Positions 26,312 through 33,223 are shown, numbered from the stretch's first letter. The stretch: 64,000 nucleotides of DNA from CAVXNP01 sp963763305 (GCA_963763305.1 CAVXNP010000001.1:496001-560000), one strand, 5' to 3'. Numbers and translations: made by a program. Notes: generated by a model not told the origin, from the sequence alone.

Positions 26312-26368
26312 GCCTAACGCTGGAGTTAAGCGGCGGCGTAGCCGTCCGCCTTGAACGAGATGTTAGAC
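26312..26368 (-). repeat. attC site 2 (end of cassette 9)
   Basis: Outer boxes GCCTAAC/GTTAGAC in plus sense; short-stem type with GGCGGCGTAGCCGTCCGCC. Confidence 0.92.
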
Positions 26369-26382
26369 AACTTCGCCGGAAG

Positions 26383-26787
26383 CTAAAAGATGGCGCTAGC
26401 TTTGGTGCAGACCGCATTGAGGATTTGGCGAGTTTGAAAACTGCCATCGGCGTTGACCGCACCGGCTCTCTCCATGAGCGAAAGTTGACCACTGAAGCGG
26501 TTGAGAAAGCCGCTAAATGCTTTGTTCGCGTCCAGTTGGAAACCGACGCCATTGTCTTGCCGATTGATGACCGTGTAGGTTGCGTCAAGACCTGCCGCCC
26601 CCTGAACTTTTACACTATCGTTTGAGACTTGAATATATATGCCGCCTACAGGGGTTTCTCGTATGTCGGCCGACGCATAGTTGCTGTACGTACCGTGGCA
26701 CCCGAGATTGGTTGTGCCGGGAGCGCTTTGTGCAATGCAAAGCCCAGAAGGCAATGCAACGAGAACGATTGCAATCCATGTCCGCAT
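26383..26787 (-). CDS. Cassette 9: exported hypothetical protein
   Basis: About 134 residues from ATG 26787: signal peptide RTWIAIVLVALPSGLCIAQS, then a small beta-rich domain with NLGCHGTYSNYASADIRETP, TYTVINRQDNGVGFQLDAN and a final cysteine in LNAVCTKAS, so one disulfide is possible. A start at 26799 (MGGV) is open but weaker because the signal peptide begins at the second Met. I do not recognise the family. Predicted periplasmic. Confidence 0.65.
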   Translation of the reverse strand: MRTWIAIVLVALPSGLCIAQSAPGTTNLGCHGTYSNYASADIRETPVGGIYIQVSNDSVKVQGAAGLDATYTVINRQDNGVGFQLDANKAFSGFLNRFSGQLSLMERAGAVNADGSFQTRQILNAVCTKASAIF

Positions 26788-26803
26788 GACACCTCCCATA
26801 GTT

Positions 26804-26866
26804 GTCTAACGCTTGAGTTAAGCGGCGCGCGGCTTTTCGCGCGTCCGCTTGGACGAACGGTTAGGC
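26804..26866 (-). repeat. attC site 3 (end of cassette 8)
   Basis: Outer boxes GTCTAAC/GTTAGGC; long-stem type (GGACGCGCGAAAAGCCGCGCGCC). Encodes the tail of cassette gene 8. Confidence 0.92.
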
Positions 26867-27183
26867 ATAACCGTCGGACTGCCTATTTTTGAGACCTGCT
26901 TGACCTCGTAGGGGCTTGCACGATTTGGGAAGGCCGCGGGTGGATAGTAGGAAACCGCATATTCAAATTTACCCTTACAAGTTTGCAAAAACCACTGCTC
27001 CATACGCAGACCGTTGTTTCCGGACAAGGTCTCACCAACTCTCGTAATTTTAATTGTGCAGGAGGGCGCAAACTGCTTTTTGATGAGCCCGAGCCATGAA
27101 GACTCGAAGCTTTCGGCGCTGGCTGCGGACCAAGCGGAGAGCAAGAGGACGGCGGCGGCAATGTACTTTGTAGATGCGTTCAT
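26818..27183 (-). CDS. Cassette 8: exported hypothetical protein, 121 residues
   Basis: Signal peptide (KYIAAAVLLLSAWSAASA), then a mature domain with ESSWLGLIKKQFAPSCTIKI and EQWFLQTCKGKFEYAVSYYP; two cysteines may pair. The last residues NRSSKRTREKPRAA come from attC site 3. ATG 27183 lies just outside attC site 4. No known family. Confidence 0.65.
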   Translation of the reverse strand: MNASTKYIAAAVLLLSAWSAASAESFESSWLGLIKKQFAPSCTIKITRVGETLSGNNGLRMEQWFLQTCKGKFEYAVSYYPPAAFPNRASPYEVKQVSKIGSPTVMPNRSSKRTREKPRAA

Positions 27184-27185
27184 GA

Positions 27186-27242
27186 GCCTAACGCTGGAAT
27201 TGAGCGGCGGCGAAGCCGTCCGCCTCGAATGATTGGTTAGAA
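27186..27242 (-). repeat. attC site 4 (end of cassette 7)
   Basis: Short-stem type; the R'' box is TTCTAAC, off consensus in its first base but complementary to the start of its own cassette (TTAGAA at 27532-27537). Confidence 0.9.
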
Positions 27243-27527
27243 CTCAACAACGCGTACACCGTCGGCTTGCTCGACCGAGATTTGCTCTGCAAGAACGATA
27301 GCGTCTTCAAGAGTTTCGTCCGGACTGTGAGCCACAGTAACCATGAAGTAGGAGTTCGACCCATCACCCACGCATAGGTCGTCAATGATGTCCTCGATCC
27401 GTGAGGCCTCCACGCCAACGACACCTACATACTTGACGCGCTCTTGAATCCATTGCTCAACGATAGCGTCGAGCTCAGGACGATAGCCTTGCAGTGAATG
27501 AAGAACAATCTTGCTTTGAGCAGCCAT
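27237..27527 (-). CDS. Cassette 7: hypothetical protein, 96 residues
   Basis: MAAQSKIVLHSLQGYRPELD, then EQWIQERVKYVGVVGVEASR, a DDLCVGDGSNSYFMVTVAHS middle and an acidic helix (DETLEDAIVLAEQ). The stop TAA uses the attC core (GTTAG on the plus strand). Soluble, acidic, single-domain. Looks like small immunity- or antitoxin-sized proteins common in cassettes, but no family is recognised. Confidence 0.65.
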   Translation of the reverse strand: MAAQSKIVLHSLQGYRPELDAIVEQWIQERVKYVGVVGVEASRIEDIIDDLCVGDGSNSYFMVTVAHSPDETLEDAIVLAEQISVEQADGVRVVEF

Positions 27528-27531
27528 TGAG

Positions 27532-27588
27532 TTCTAACGCTTGAGTTAAGCGGCGGCGAAGCCGTCCGCCTTGAACGAGTTGTTAGCC
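27532..27588 (-). repeat. attC site 5 (end of cassette 6)
   Basis: Short-stem type, GGCGGCGAAGCCGTCCGCC; R'' GGCTAAC matches the start of its own cassette. Confidence 0.92.
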
Positions 27589-27951
27589 GCGCACGGCCGC
27601 CTTGTAGAGCGTGATGCTGCCACCAAAGCCTAGACGGGCGTTACTGCTTGCAACAACTGCCCCCGGCAAAAGCCAAGACTTAGCCTCTTGAATGGTAGCT
27701 GGACGCCAAGTGCCAAAGGCACCGTGGCAGCCCCGTTTTAACTCTAGGCCGTTTGAAGTGCGACGAACCTCCAACGCACAGTCTCCGTTGGTTGGGTCGG
27801 ATACCGAAATTTCCGAGTCGGAGACGAGGTGGTGGAGGATGGAGTCTAGAGCCTCACTTTCGGCGCCGGACGGGAACGCAAACGAATAAATGAGGCAACT
27901 GCCAGCGTCGCGCACTGAAGAAAAGTTGATGCCGGGAATGCTCAGGGTCAT
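27583..27951 (-). CDS. Cassette 6: hypothetical protein, 122 residues
   Basis: Starts at ATG 27951 (MTLSIPGINFSSVRDAGSCL) and ends LGFGGSITLYKAAVRG with its stop in the attC core. Middle: LDSILHHLVSDSEISVSDPT and KRGCHGAFGTWRPATIQEA. Soluble, with no signal peptide. Unknown family. Confidence 0.65.
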   Translation of the reverse strand: MTLSIPGINFSSVRDAGSCLIYSFAFPSGAESEALDSILHHLVSDSEISVSDPTNGDCALEVRRTSNGLELKRGCHGAFGTWRPATIQEAKSWLLPGAVVASSNARLGFGGSITLYKAAVRG

Positions 27952-27954
27952 GAA

Positions 27955-28010
27955 GGCTAACGCTCGAGTTAAGCGGCGGCGGAGCCGTCCGCTTGAATGA
28001 TGGGTTAGGC
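27955..28010 (-). repeat. attC site 6 (end of cassette 5)
   Basis: Outer boxes GGCTAAC/GTTAGGC; short-stem type with GGCGGCGGAGCCGTCCGC. Confidence 0.92.
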
Positions 28011-28343
28011 CCCGAACCGTATGGCTACCGATTGAATGGCTGGCATAGCTAACGGCGAAGCCCAATTCTTGAGTGACTCTAGCTGAGGTGCCAAGCTTTC
28101 GCGCGCCTCTGGCGACCACAGCTCGCGCGTGTTGCCGACCGGAAGGCCATCTAGCTCTGAGCAGATCTCTCCGATTGCGCAGGCGTCAGAGTCGCCAGCG
28201 GGTAGCTCAGCCTGCGCGAGAAGCGGCCCAAGAAACCAACAAGCATCGAGGACGTCCAATTCGCCTGCGATGGCAGCCAGTGCAACACTGCCGGCCTTGT
28301 GACGTAATTCTTCGATGTACTCGGCGTGCGATAACTTTTCCAT
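28005..28343 (-). CDS. Cassette 5: hypothetical protein, 112 residues
   Basis: Starts at ATG 28343 (MEKLSHAEYIEELRHKAGSV), helical and acidic throughout: AGELDVLDACWFLGPLLAQA, CAIGEICSELDGLPVGNTRE, LAPQLESLKNWASPLAMPAI. The stop lies in the attC core. The all-helical, acidic layout resembles small immunity-type proteins, but nothing specific is recognised. Confidence 0.65.
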   Translation of the reverse strand: MEKLSHAEYIEELRHKAGSVALAAIAGELDVLDACWFLGPLLAQAELPAGDSDACAIGEICSELDGLPVGNTRELWSPEARESLAPQLESLKNWASPLAMPAIQSVAIRFGA

Positions 28344-28348
28344 AAGGG

Positions 28349-28405
28349 GCCTAACGCTGGAGTTAAGCGGCGGCGAAGCCGTCCGCCTTGAACGAGATGT
28401 TAGAC
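28349..28405 (-). repeat. attC site 7 (end of cassette 4)
   Basis: Short-stem type. Its R'' box (GTCTAAC) does not match the start of its own cassette (TTAGGC), the only mismatch in the array. Confidence 0.9.
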
Positions 28406-28411
28406 GGCAAC

Positions 28412-28678
28412 CTACGACCTCACCGCCCACAGCACGGAAAATAGCACGGTAAATAGTGACAGGTTGGCCACAAAGCGTAAGGCAATGCGGTAAGTGAATG
28501 GCGCACGCCAAGTCTGATAGCAGCCATACAAGCTAACGATGGCGACAAGGACGCTGGCTAGCAACATGGGCCAACTGTAGCCAACCTGCAGCACCAAGAA
28601 AAAAGCTGCGACCGGACCGATGATGGATACGATGGCGACTAAAATGCCTTGGAGCGTGGTGTAGGGCCGTGGTGCCAT
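28412..28678 (-). CDS. Cassette 4: small membrane protein, 88 residues
   Basis: Three hydrophobic segments fill most of the protein: ILVAIVSIIGPVAAFFLVLQ, WPMLLASVLVAIVSLYGCY and VANLSLFTVLFSVLWAV. Starts at ATG 28678 just outside attC site 8. No known family. Confidence 0.65.
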   Translation of the reverse strand: MAPRPYTTLQGILVAIVSIIGPVAAFFLVLQVGYSWPMLLASVLVAIVSLYGCYQTWRAPFTYRIALRFVANLSLFTVLFSVLWAVRS

Positions 28679-28682
28679 TGCC

Positions 28683-28740
28683 GCCTAACGTTGGAGTTAA
28701 GGCGGCGGCGAAGCCGTCCGCCTTGAACGACTGGTTAGAG
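28683..28740 (-). repeat. attC site 8 (end of cassette 3)
   Basis: Short-stem type with one extra base (GTTAAGGCGGCGG) relative to the other sites. Confidence 0.9.
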
Positions 28741-29037
28741 ATTGCTGGGGTACAGCTGCTCTTGCAACAAAGTGCCTGCTTGCGTGTACCAGCGATAAGA
28801 ACCGACCCGCTGCCCTCGAGAGAAGGTGCCTACTTCTTTAAGGGCGCCTGACTCCCACCACGATCGGTACGGGCCATGATACTCACCATTTAAAACATGA
28901 GCCTCTAGCAAAAGCGAGCCTTGCTCTGACCATGTGCGGTGAATTTCAGCGCCGGGAATGACTGAACCCTCTACGGCGGCGATCAGCTTGCCGCTGGGGC
29001 TGAAGATTTCATTCCGGAACGAAGCCATTGCTCGCAA
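28735..29037 (-). CDS. Cassette 3: MORN-repeat-like protein, 100 residues
   Basis: Contains the W-x-x-x-G-x-x pattern of YwqK/MORN-variant repeats: RTWSEQGSLLLEAHVLNGEY, GPYRSWWESGALKEVGTFSR and GSYRWYTQAGTLLQEQ. Such beta-hairpin repeats are found in small secreted or antitoxin-annotated proteins (YwqK family). Cytoplasmic by prediction. The stop lies in the attC core. The start may be the first Met (29037) or the third residue's Met. Confidence 0.7.
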   Translation of the reverse strand: MRAMASFRNEIFSPSGKLIAAVEGSVIPGAEIHRTWSEQGSLLLEAHVLNGEYHGPYRSWWESGALKEVGTFSRGQRVGSYRWYTQAGTLLQEQLYPSNL

Positions 29038-29038
29038 T

Positions 29039-29094
29039 CTCTAACGCTGGAGTTAAGCGGCGGCGTAGCCGTCCGCTTGGATGAATGGTTAGGC
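29039..29094 (-). repeat. attC site 9 (end of cassette 2)
   Basis: Outer boxes CTCTAAC/GTTAGGC; short-stem type with GGCGGCGTAGCCGTCCGC. Confidence 0.92.
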
Positions 29095-29116
29095 TTAGAC
29101 ACTGCCAACGAGCAAG

Positions 29117-29416
29117 CTAAGCAATGCAAGTCGCGATGCAACAGCAACAATGCTCATAAAAAAACGGCACCAGCATAGCCCAGAATACGCAATGCCAATA
29201 CTTGACGCGGCTCTGCAGCCAGGGGCGTGAGGCCCGATAAAAGCTCCAGTAAAAAAGGGGCAATGCGATCATGAAGAAGAAGAGATTCGGGTGGCCTAGC
29301 GAATCGGATACACCGCCGCCGTAGAAGAAAACAAATGGGAATATCCACGCGGGAAGGAAACTGCGCCAGTGCGAACGAGCGGCATCTGAAAGGCTGACTG
29401 GCCGAAACGTTTCCAT
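29117..29416 (-). CDS. Cassette 2: small membrane protein, 99 residues
   Basis: Three hydrophobic segments: FLPAWIFPFVFFYGGG, PNLFFFMIALPLFYWSFY and WHCVFWAMLVPFFYEH, with a cysteine-rich end (HCCCCIATCIA). Starts at ATG 29416. No recognised family. Confidence 0.65.
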   Translation of the reverse strand: METFRPVSLSDAARSHWRSFLPAWIFPFVFFYGGGVSDSLGHPNLFFFMIALPLFYWSFYRASRPWLQSRVKYWHCVFWAMLVPFFYEHCCCCIATCIA

Positions 29417-29423
29417 GATTGAA

Positions 29424-29481
29424 GCCTAACGCTTGAATTTAGCGGCGCGCGCAGCGCGTCCGCTGGAATGAGTAGTTAGCC
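29424..29481 (-). repeat. attC site 10 (end of cassette 1)
   Basis: Outer boxes GCCTAAC/GTTAGCC; long-stem type (GGACGCGCTGCGCGCGCC). Confidence 0.92.
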
Positions 29482-29484
29482 GAA

Positions 29485-29958
29485 CTAGCGCCGCCACCAT
29501 GACTTCTTTTGCGCCGCTGGCGCTTTAGGAACTGGCGCGCCGCCCCTTTGCAGCAGCTCTTGGTAATAGTGCCAAACATTGTCTTCTGGCCCATTGGTAA
29601 GCCTGTTTTGTGCTCGGCCCCACGGCCAAAAATGGCCGGCGGTGCCATCTGCTTTGAGGCCAGGGAAAGATTGACCTTGAAGCGTAACCATGCCCCAAGT
29701 TGCGCCGTGATTGCGGCGAAACACCTCACCGACATAGCTGCCGAAGGCCTTAGCGAACTGGAAAACTTGCTCGGGTGTCGGCTTCGCCGTTGCGGCCTGA
29801 GCGTGAAGTGAGCCAAGAATTGTCTCGACGTGCGCGACACTCGAGTCACTCCAATCGAGCTTGCCAACAGAGGTTTTTGAGGCAAAGTCGACTGCGTCGA
29901 GGGCGTATGCCTCGGCGATCTGCTGAATCTTCGGGTCGGCTATGAAATTTTCCGGCAC
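29485..29958 (-). CDS. Cassette 1: hypothetical protein, 157 residues
   Basis: Starts at GTG 29958 with GAGGAA about 10 bp upstream, directly behind the recombination core. Helical N-terminus (PKIQQIAEAYALDAVDFAS), then VFQFAKAFGSYVGEVFRRNH, a beta region GATWGMVTLQGQSFPGLKAD and FWPWGRAQNRLTNGPEDNVW, and a short basic tail KKSWWRR. Soluble. The shape recalls small domains found in immunity proteins, but I assign no family. As first cassette it would be the best expressed if a promoter lies upstream. Confidence 0.7.
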   Translation of the reverse strand: MPENFIADPKIQQIAEAYALDAVDFASKTSVGKLDWSDSSVAHVETILGSLHAQAATAKPTPEQVFQFAKAFGSYVGEVFRRNHGATWGMVTLQGQSFPGLKADGTAGHFWPWGRAQNRLTNGPEDNVWHYYQELLQRGGAPVPKAPAAQKKSWWRR

Positions 29959-29979
29959 GGTGCTGTTTCCTCGGCTAAC

Positions 29980-30312
29980 GCTAAGTAGATTTCATATTGA
30001 GGTGTAATCCTGCCATCTATCCCAGCCTCGGCGCACTGGGCGTTGGAGACCGACTTACAAGCATCAATGGTTTGCACCGATAGTTGCAGTCTAACCCCAC
30101 CGCCTAATCCCGCAGCGTTGACGGCAGGGGGAACCTGAATGGCATCCTTTCACGGGGTCGTGGGTAACACAAGCAATGAGCATGGGCGTTCGGTGAAGCT
30201 GCCGGGCCAGTTTTGCCATCGATCCGGCAGTTCCCTGCGGCCGTGGCGGTGCATGGCCACGTTCCAGCGAAGCGTGCCGCGCGCGCGGGCGCCGGCGCGG
30301 GGATCCCGGCGG
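29980..30312. other. 5' border of the cassette array, no integrase gene
   Basis: 333 bp between the first cassette core (29973-29979) and the EamA gene. This is where attI, the cassette promoter and intI would be expected. I see no frame with tyrosine-recombinase motifs and no second attC. An attI remnant may lie in the first 60-80 bp, which read CTTAGCGTTAGCC at the join in minus sense, but it cannot be proven by eye. Confidence 0.55.
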
Positions 30313-31212
30313 TTACACCTCGTGGTGCAGCGCCTCGGCCGGCAGCTCGCTGGCCTTTCGCGGTGGCATCAGCTCCACCAGGTACATGGCTGCCAGCACC
30401 AGCGCGCCGCCGGCGAGCATGCGGCCTGTGAGGATGTCGCTGCCGAAGGCCACCGCGAACGCCGCGGCGAATACCGGCTCGGTGGTCATGACGATGGCTG
30501 CGCGCGCGGCCGGCAGATGGGCCTGGGCCCAGCTCTGCATCACCATGGCGCCGGCGCCGGCGATCAGCGCCATGTACAGCACCGCCATCCAGGCGGCCGG
30601 ATCGGGTGGCAGCATCGGACCATGGGGTAGCGTGGCCAGCAGGCACAAGCCGGCGATGGCCACCATCTGCACCGCGGACATGGGCACCGCCTGCTCGGCG
30701 CGGGTCCAGCGGCCCAGCCAGATGATATGCAGCGCATACAGCACGGCCGAGGCCAGGGTCAGCCACACGCCGGTGTCCACCGAGAAGCCATGCAGCGACA
30801 GCAGCCCCAGCCCGACCGTAGCCAGCAGCACCGCCACCCAGACCACCACCGGCGCGCGCTGGCGCAACATCAGCCAGGCCAGGATCGGGGTAAACACCAC
30901 GTACATGCCGGTGACGAAACCGCTGATGCTGGGCGCGATCAGCGCCAGGCCCCAGGTCTGCAGCAACTGGCCCAGGCCATAGATACCGCCCAGTACCAGT
31001 GCACGAAGCATCTGTCCGCGCTCCAGCCGCCACACCGACCGCCCGAACAGCACCAGCATGGCGGCCGCCGCCACGGTGAAGCGGACCGCCAGGAAATCGG
31101 CCACCGGCATGCGCCCGACCACGTCCTTGATCAGCACGAAGGTGGAACCCCACACCGCGGTCATCACGACGAGGCCGACGGTGGCAAGGAGGGTCAGGCG
31201 ACGCTGGGGCAT
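30313..31212 (-). CDS. EamA/DMT family transporter
   Basis: Ten-helix inner-membrane exporter with two EamA domains, 299 residues from ATG 31212. The first domain starts LTLLATVGLVVMTAVWGSTF with the conserved WGS-x-F, and the GFVTGMYVVFTPILAWLML pore segment is present. The second repeat includes MTTEPVFAAAFAVAFGSDIL, the usual E-P-V motif. Metabolite exported unknown. Confidence 0.9.
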   Translation of the reverse strand: MPQRRLTLLATVGLVVMTAVWGSTFVLIKDVVGRMPVADFLAVRFTVAAAAMLVLFGRSVWRLERGQMLRALVLGGIYGLGQLLQTWGLALIAPSISGFVTGMYVVFTPILAWLMLRQRAPVVVWVAVLLATVGLGLLSLHGFSVDTGVWLTLASAVLYALHIIWLGRWTRAEQAVPMSAVQMVAIAGLCLLATLPHGPMLPPDPAAWMAVLYMALIAGAGAMVMQSWAQAHLPAARAAIVMTTEPVFAAAFAVAFGSDILTGRMLAGGALVLAAMYLVELMPPRKASELPAEALHHEV

Positions 31213-31469
31213 GGAAATCACGGTCGAAAGGCGGATGCGGGACTGGATATTACCCGGCAACCGGGCTGCGTCCTGCGCATGGCGGTCGGGTCACATTGCG
31301 CGATGTTGGGGGCCGTCCCTGCGCGCCGCAGCCTGCCGTGCTGGCGCTGGGAGCGTCTTGCATGGATACAAACGATCAACCGGATCGGAGAACAACCGCC
31401 ACGGCCGAGTAGCTGCGGATGGGCGAGATACACGTTTCGAGGACCACCGGTTCATGGCGCTTACCCACA

Positions 31470-32215
31470 CCCGTTCGTCCTGAGCGTAGGCCGAAGGCCG
31501 AGGTCGAAGGACATGCCGGTTCGGCACGGCGCTTCGACTCCGCCCGCCTCGCGGGCCACGCTCAGCGCGAACGGTTGGGGGTTGGATGGCGCATGACCCG
31601 GGGCACCATCCGTGCATGCCCTGCAGGAGCGGCTTCAGCCGCGACAGGCGCCACGCAAGCCCGCCACGGTCGCGGCTGAAGCCGCTCCTACGAGAGCGAA
31701 ACGACATCAGCCGTGCAAGGCTGTGTAGAGCGAAACGACCATGGGTCCGTGGCCCGGTGGCCGGCCACCATCCGTGCAGCCCCTGTAGGAGCGGCTTCAG
31801 CCGCGACAGGCGCCACGCAAGCCCGCCACGGTCGCGGCTGAAGCCGCTCCTACGAGAGCGAAACGGCACCGCCCGTGCAAGGCCGTGTAGAGCGAAACGA
31901 CCATGGGTCCGTGGCCCGGTGGCCGGCCACCATCCGTGCAGGCCCTGTAGGAGCGGCTTCAGCCGCGACAGGCGCCACGCAAGCCCGCCACGGTCGCGGC
32001 TGAAGCCGCTCCTACAAGAGCGAAACGACATCAGCCGTGCGAGGCTGTGTAGAGCGAAACGACCATGGGTCCGTGGCCCGGTGGCCCGGTGGCCGGCCAC
32101 CGACAACGCTCCAGCGCAAGTGCCTGCGCCATGCGCCTCGGTCCTGCCGATGCGGCGCTTCGACTCCGCCCGCTACGCGGGCTACGCTCAGCGCGAACGG
32201 TTGGGGTGGATGAAT
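31470..32215. repeat. REP/BIME-like cluster: three ~162-bp units with flanking repeats
   Basis: Three units begin at 31621, 31782 and 31945. Each holds CTGTAGGAGCGGCTTCAGCC and, about 45 bp later, its inverted copy GGCTGAAGCCGCTCCTAC, then CGAGAGCGAAACG..., TGTGTAGAGCGAAACGACCA and GTGGCCGGCCACC. Copies of a second family (CTTCGACTCCGCCCG..GCTCAGCGCGAACGGTTGG) flank them at about 31540-31585 and 32158-32205, with an inverted copy at about 31477-31515. The surrounding 31213-32323 has no gene; frames here are repeat translations. Confidence 0.88.
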
Positions 32216-32323
32216 GCCTGACGCGGCGCGGTCGGACCATGGCCCGTTGGACGGCGACCGACATCACCACGGAGCAGGCGCTATGCGCCTCGACCCCAGG
32301 CCGGTATGCCCACGGGAATACCG

Positions 32324-33223
32324 CTAACGCCGCGCCGAGCGCAGCCGCCACAGCTGGCCGGGGATCTGCAGTACGAAGTGCGACCACAGGCCCAGCCAGA
32401 CCAGCGCCGCCAGCCAGGGGCGGCGGGCGGCCGGGTCGAAGGTGCGGAACCAGCGCCACATGCCGCGGTGCTTGTGGCGACTGACGAACACCGGCCGGTG
32501 CCGGCTGGAGCCGCCCTTGCCATGCAGCACCCGGACCTCGCCCGCCAGCAGCACGCGAAAACCCGCGTCGCGCATGCGCCGGCACAGGTCCAGGTCTTCG
32601 CAATGCAGAAAGTAGCCTTCGTCGAACCCGCCGACGCGCTCGAAGGCCTTGCGTGGAATCAGCATCAGCGCACCGGACACGGCCTCGGCGTCCACGGTGG
32701 TGGCCGGCATGCCACCGTCCACCGCCACGCCGCCGCTTGCGCGGCCGAACACGCTGGCCAGCGAGCGGCGCAGCAGCGGGTCGTGGCGGTAGGAGGCCGG
32801 GTCCGGGGTGCCGTCGGCGTCACATACCACCGCGCCCACGGCGCCCGCATCGGGACAGGCGTCGAGCACGTCCAGCAACCGCGGCAAGGTGGTGCCGTCG
32901 AGCAGGCAATCGGGATTGAGCAGCAACAGGTTCTCGGCGCCGGACAGCGCCGCCGCGCGGTTGATCGCCGCGCCGAAACCCAGGTTGGCACCGTTGTAGA
33001 CCACCCGCAGGCGCGGGTCGTCGGCATGCGCCTGCGCGATCGCCTGCGGCGTGCCGTCGCGCGAGTCGTTGTCGATCAGGATCACTTCCAGCGGCACGGA
33101 CGTGGCCAGCGCGCGCTGCACGCAATCGGCCAGCGACGGGCCGCTGTCGGCGCACACCACGATGACGCAAACCGGCAGGGGCGCGCGGGAAGCCGACGCT
33201 AGGGGAGGATGGGGGCTCGACAC
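32324..33223 (-). CDS. Glycosyltransferase family 2 (rhamnosyltransferase-like)
   Basis: 299 residues, GT-A fold. N-terminal PVCVIVVCADSGPSLADCVQ, EVILIDNDSRDGTPQAIAQ (nucleotide-sugar site), NGANLGFGAAINRAA and LLLLNPDCLLD, then the acceptor-side VSGALMLIPRKAFERVGGFD and FFLHCEDLDLCRRM-type motif (FLHCEDLDLC). The WbbL/RfbF style pattern suggests transfer of a deoxysugar to a surface polysaccharide. Stand-alone here, next to a repeat cluster. Confidence 0.88.
   Translation of the reverse strand: MSSPHPPLASASRAPLPVCVIVVCADSGPSLADCVQRALATSVPLEVILIDNDSRDGTPQAIAQAHADDPRLRVVYNGANLGFGAAINRAAALSGAENLLLLNPDCLLDGTTLPRLLDVLDACPDAGAVGAVVCDADGTPDPASYRHDPLLRRSLASVFGRASGGVAVDGGMPATTVDAEAVSGALMLIPRKAFERVGGFDEGYFLHCEDLDLCRRMRDAGFRVLLAGEVRVLHGKGGSSRHRPVFVSRHKHRGMWRWFRTFDPAARRPWLAALVWLGLWSHFVLQIPGQLWRLRSARR

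Larger units (their letters stand above)
25840..29979 (-). mobile_element. Integron gene-cassette array (ten cassettes, no integrase in window)
   Basis: Ten attC sites of 56-63 bp, spaced about 320-550 bp apart, all in the same orientation, each following one minus-strand gene. In the cassette direction each site ends TTAACTC-like..GCGTTRRRY with an R'' box RYYYAAC at its other end and a GC-rich hairpin between. The array begins (minus-strand sense) at the core GTTAGCC at 29979-29973. For nine of ten cassettes the first bases of the cassette (TTRRRY) are complementary to its own R'' box, as expected if each was once a circle opened at G/TT. The region is visibly AT-richer than its flanks. No integron integrase is seen at the 5' end, so it fits the CALIN (attC cluster lacking integrase) class or an integron whose intI was lost. 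Confidence 0.92.

Noticed and set aside
25840..29481. Regularly spaced repeats suggesting CRISPR
   Set aside because: Repeats are 56-63 bp with integron core boxes at both ends, are 320-550 bp apart, and each interval holds a gene; these are attC sites.
29439..29885. Alternative minus-strand frame overlapping cassette gene 1
   Set aside because: It runs through the attC, is Arg/Ser-rich, and has no start near the cassette border, whereas the 29485-29958 frame starts behind a good ribosome site right after the core.
31419..32221. Open frames with repeated SGFSRD / RSRLKPLL peptides
   Set aside because: Translations of the REP repeats on both strands; the same peptides recur with each repeat unit.
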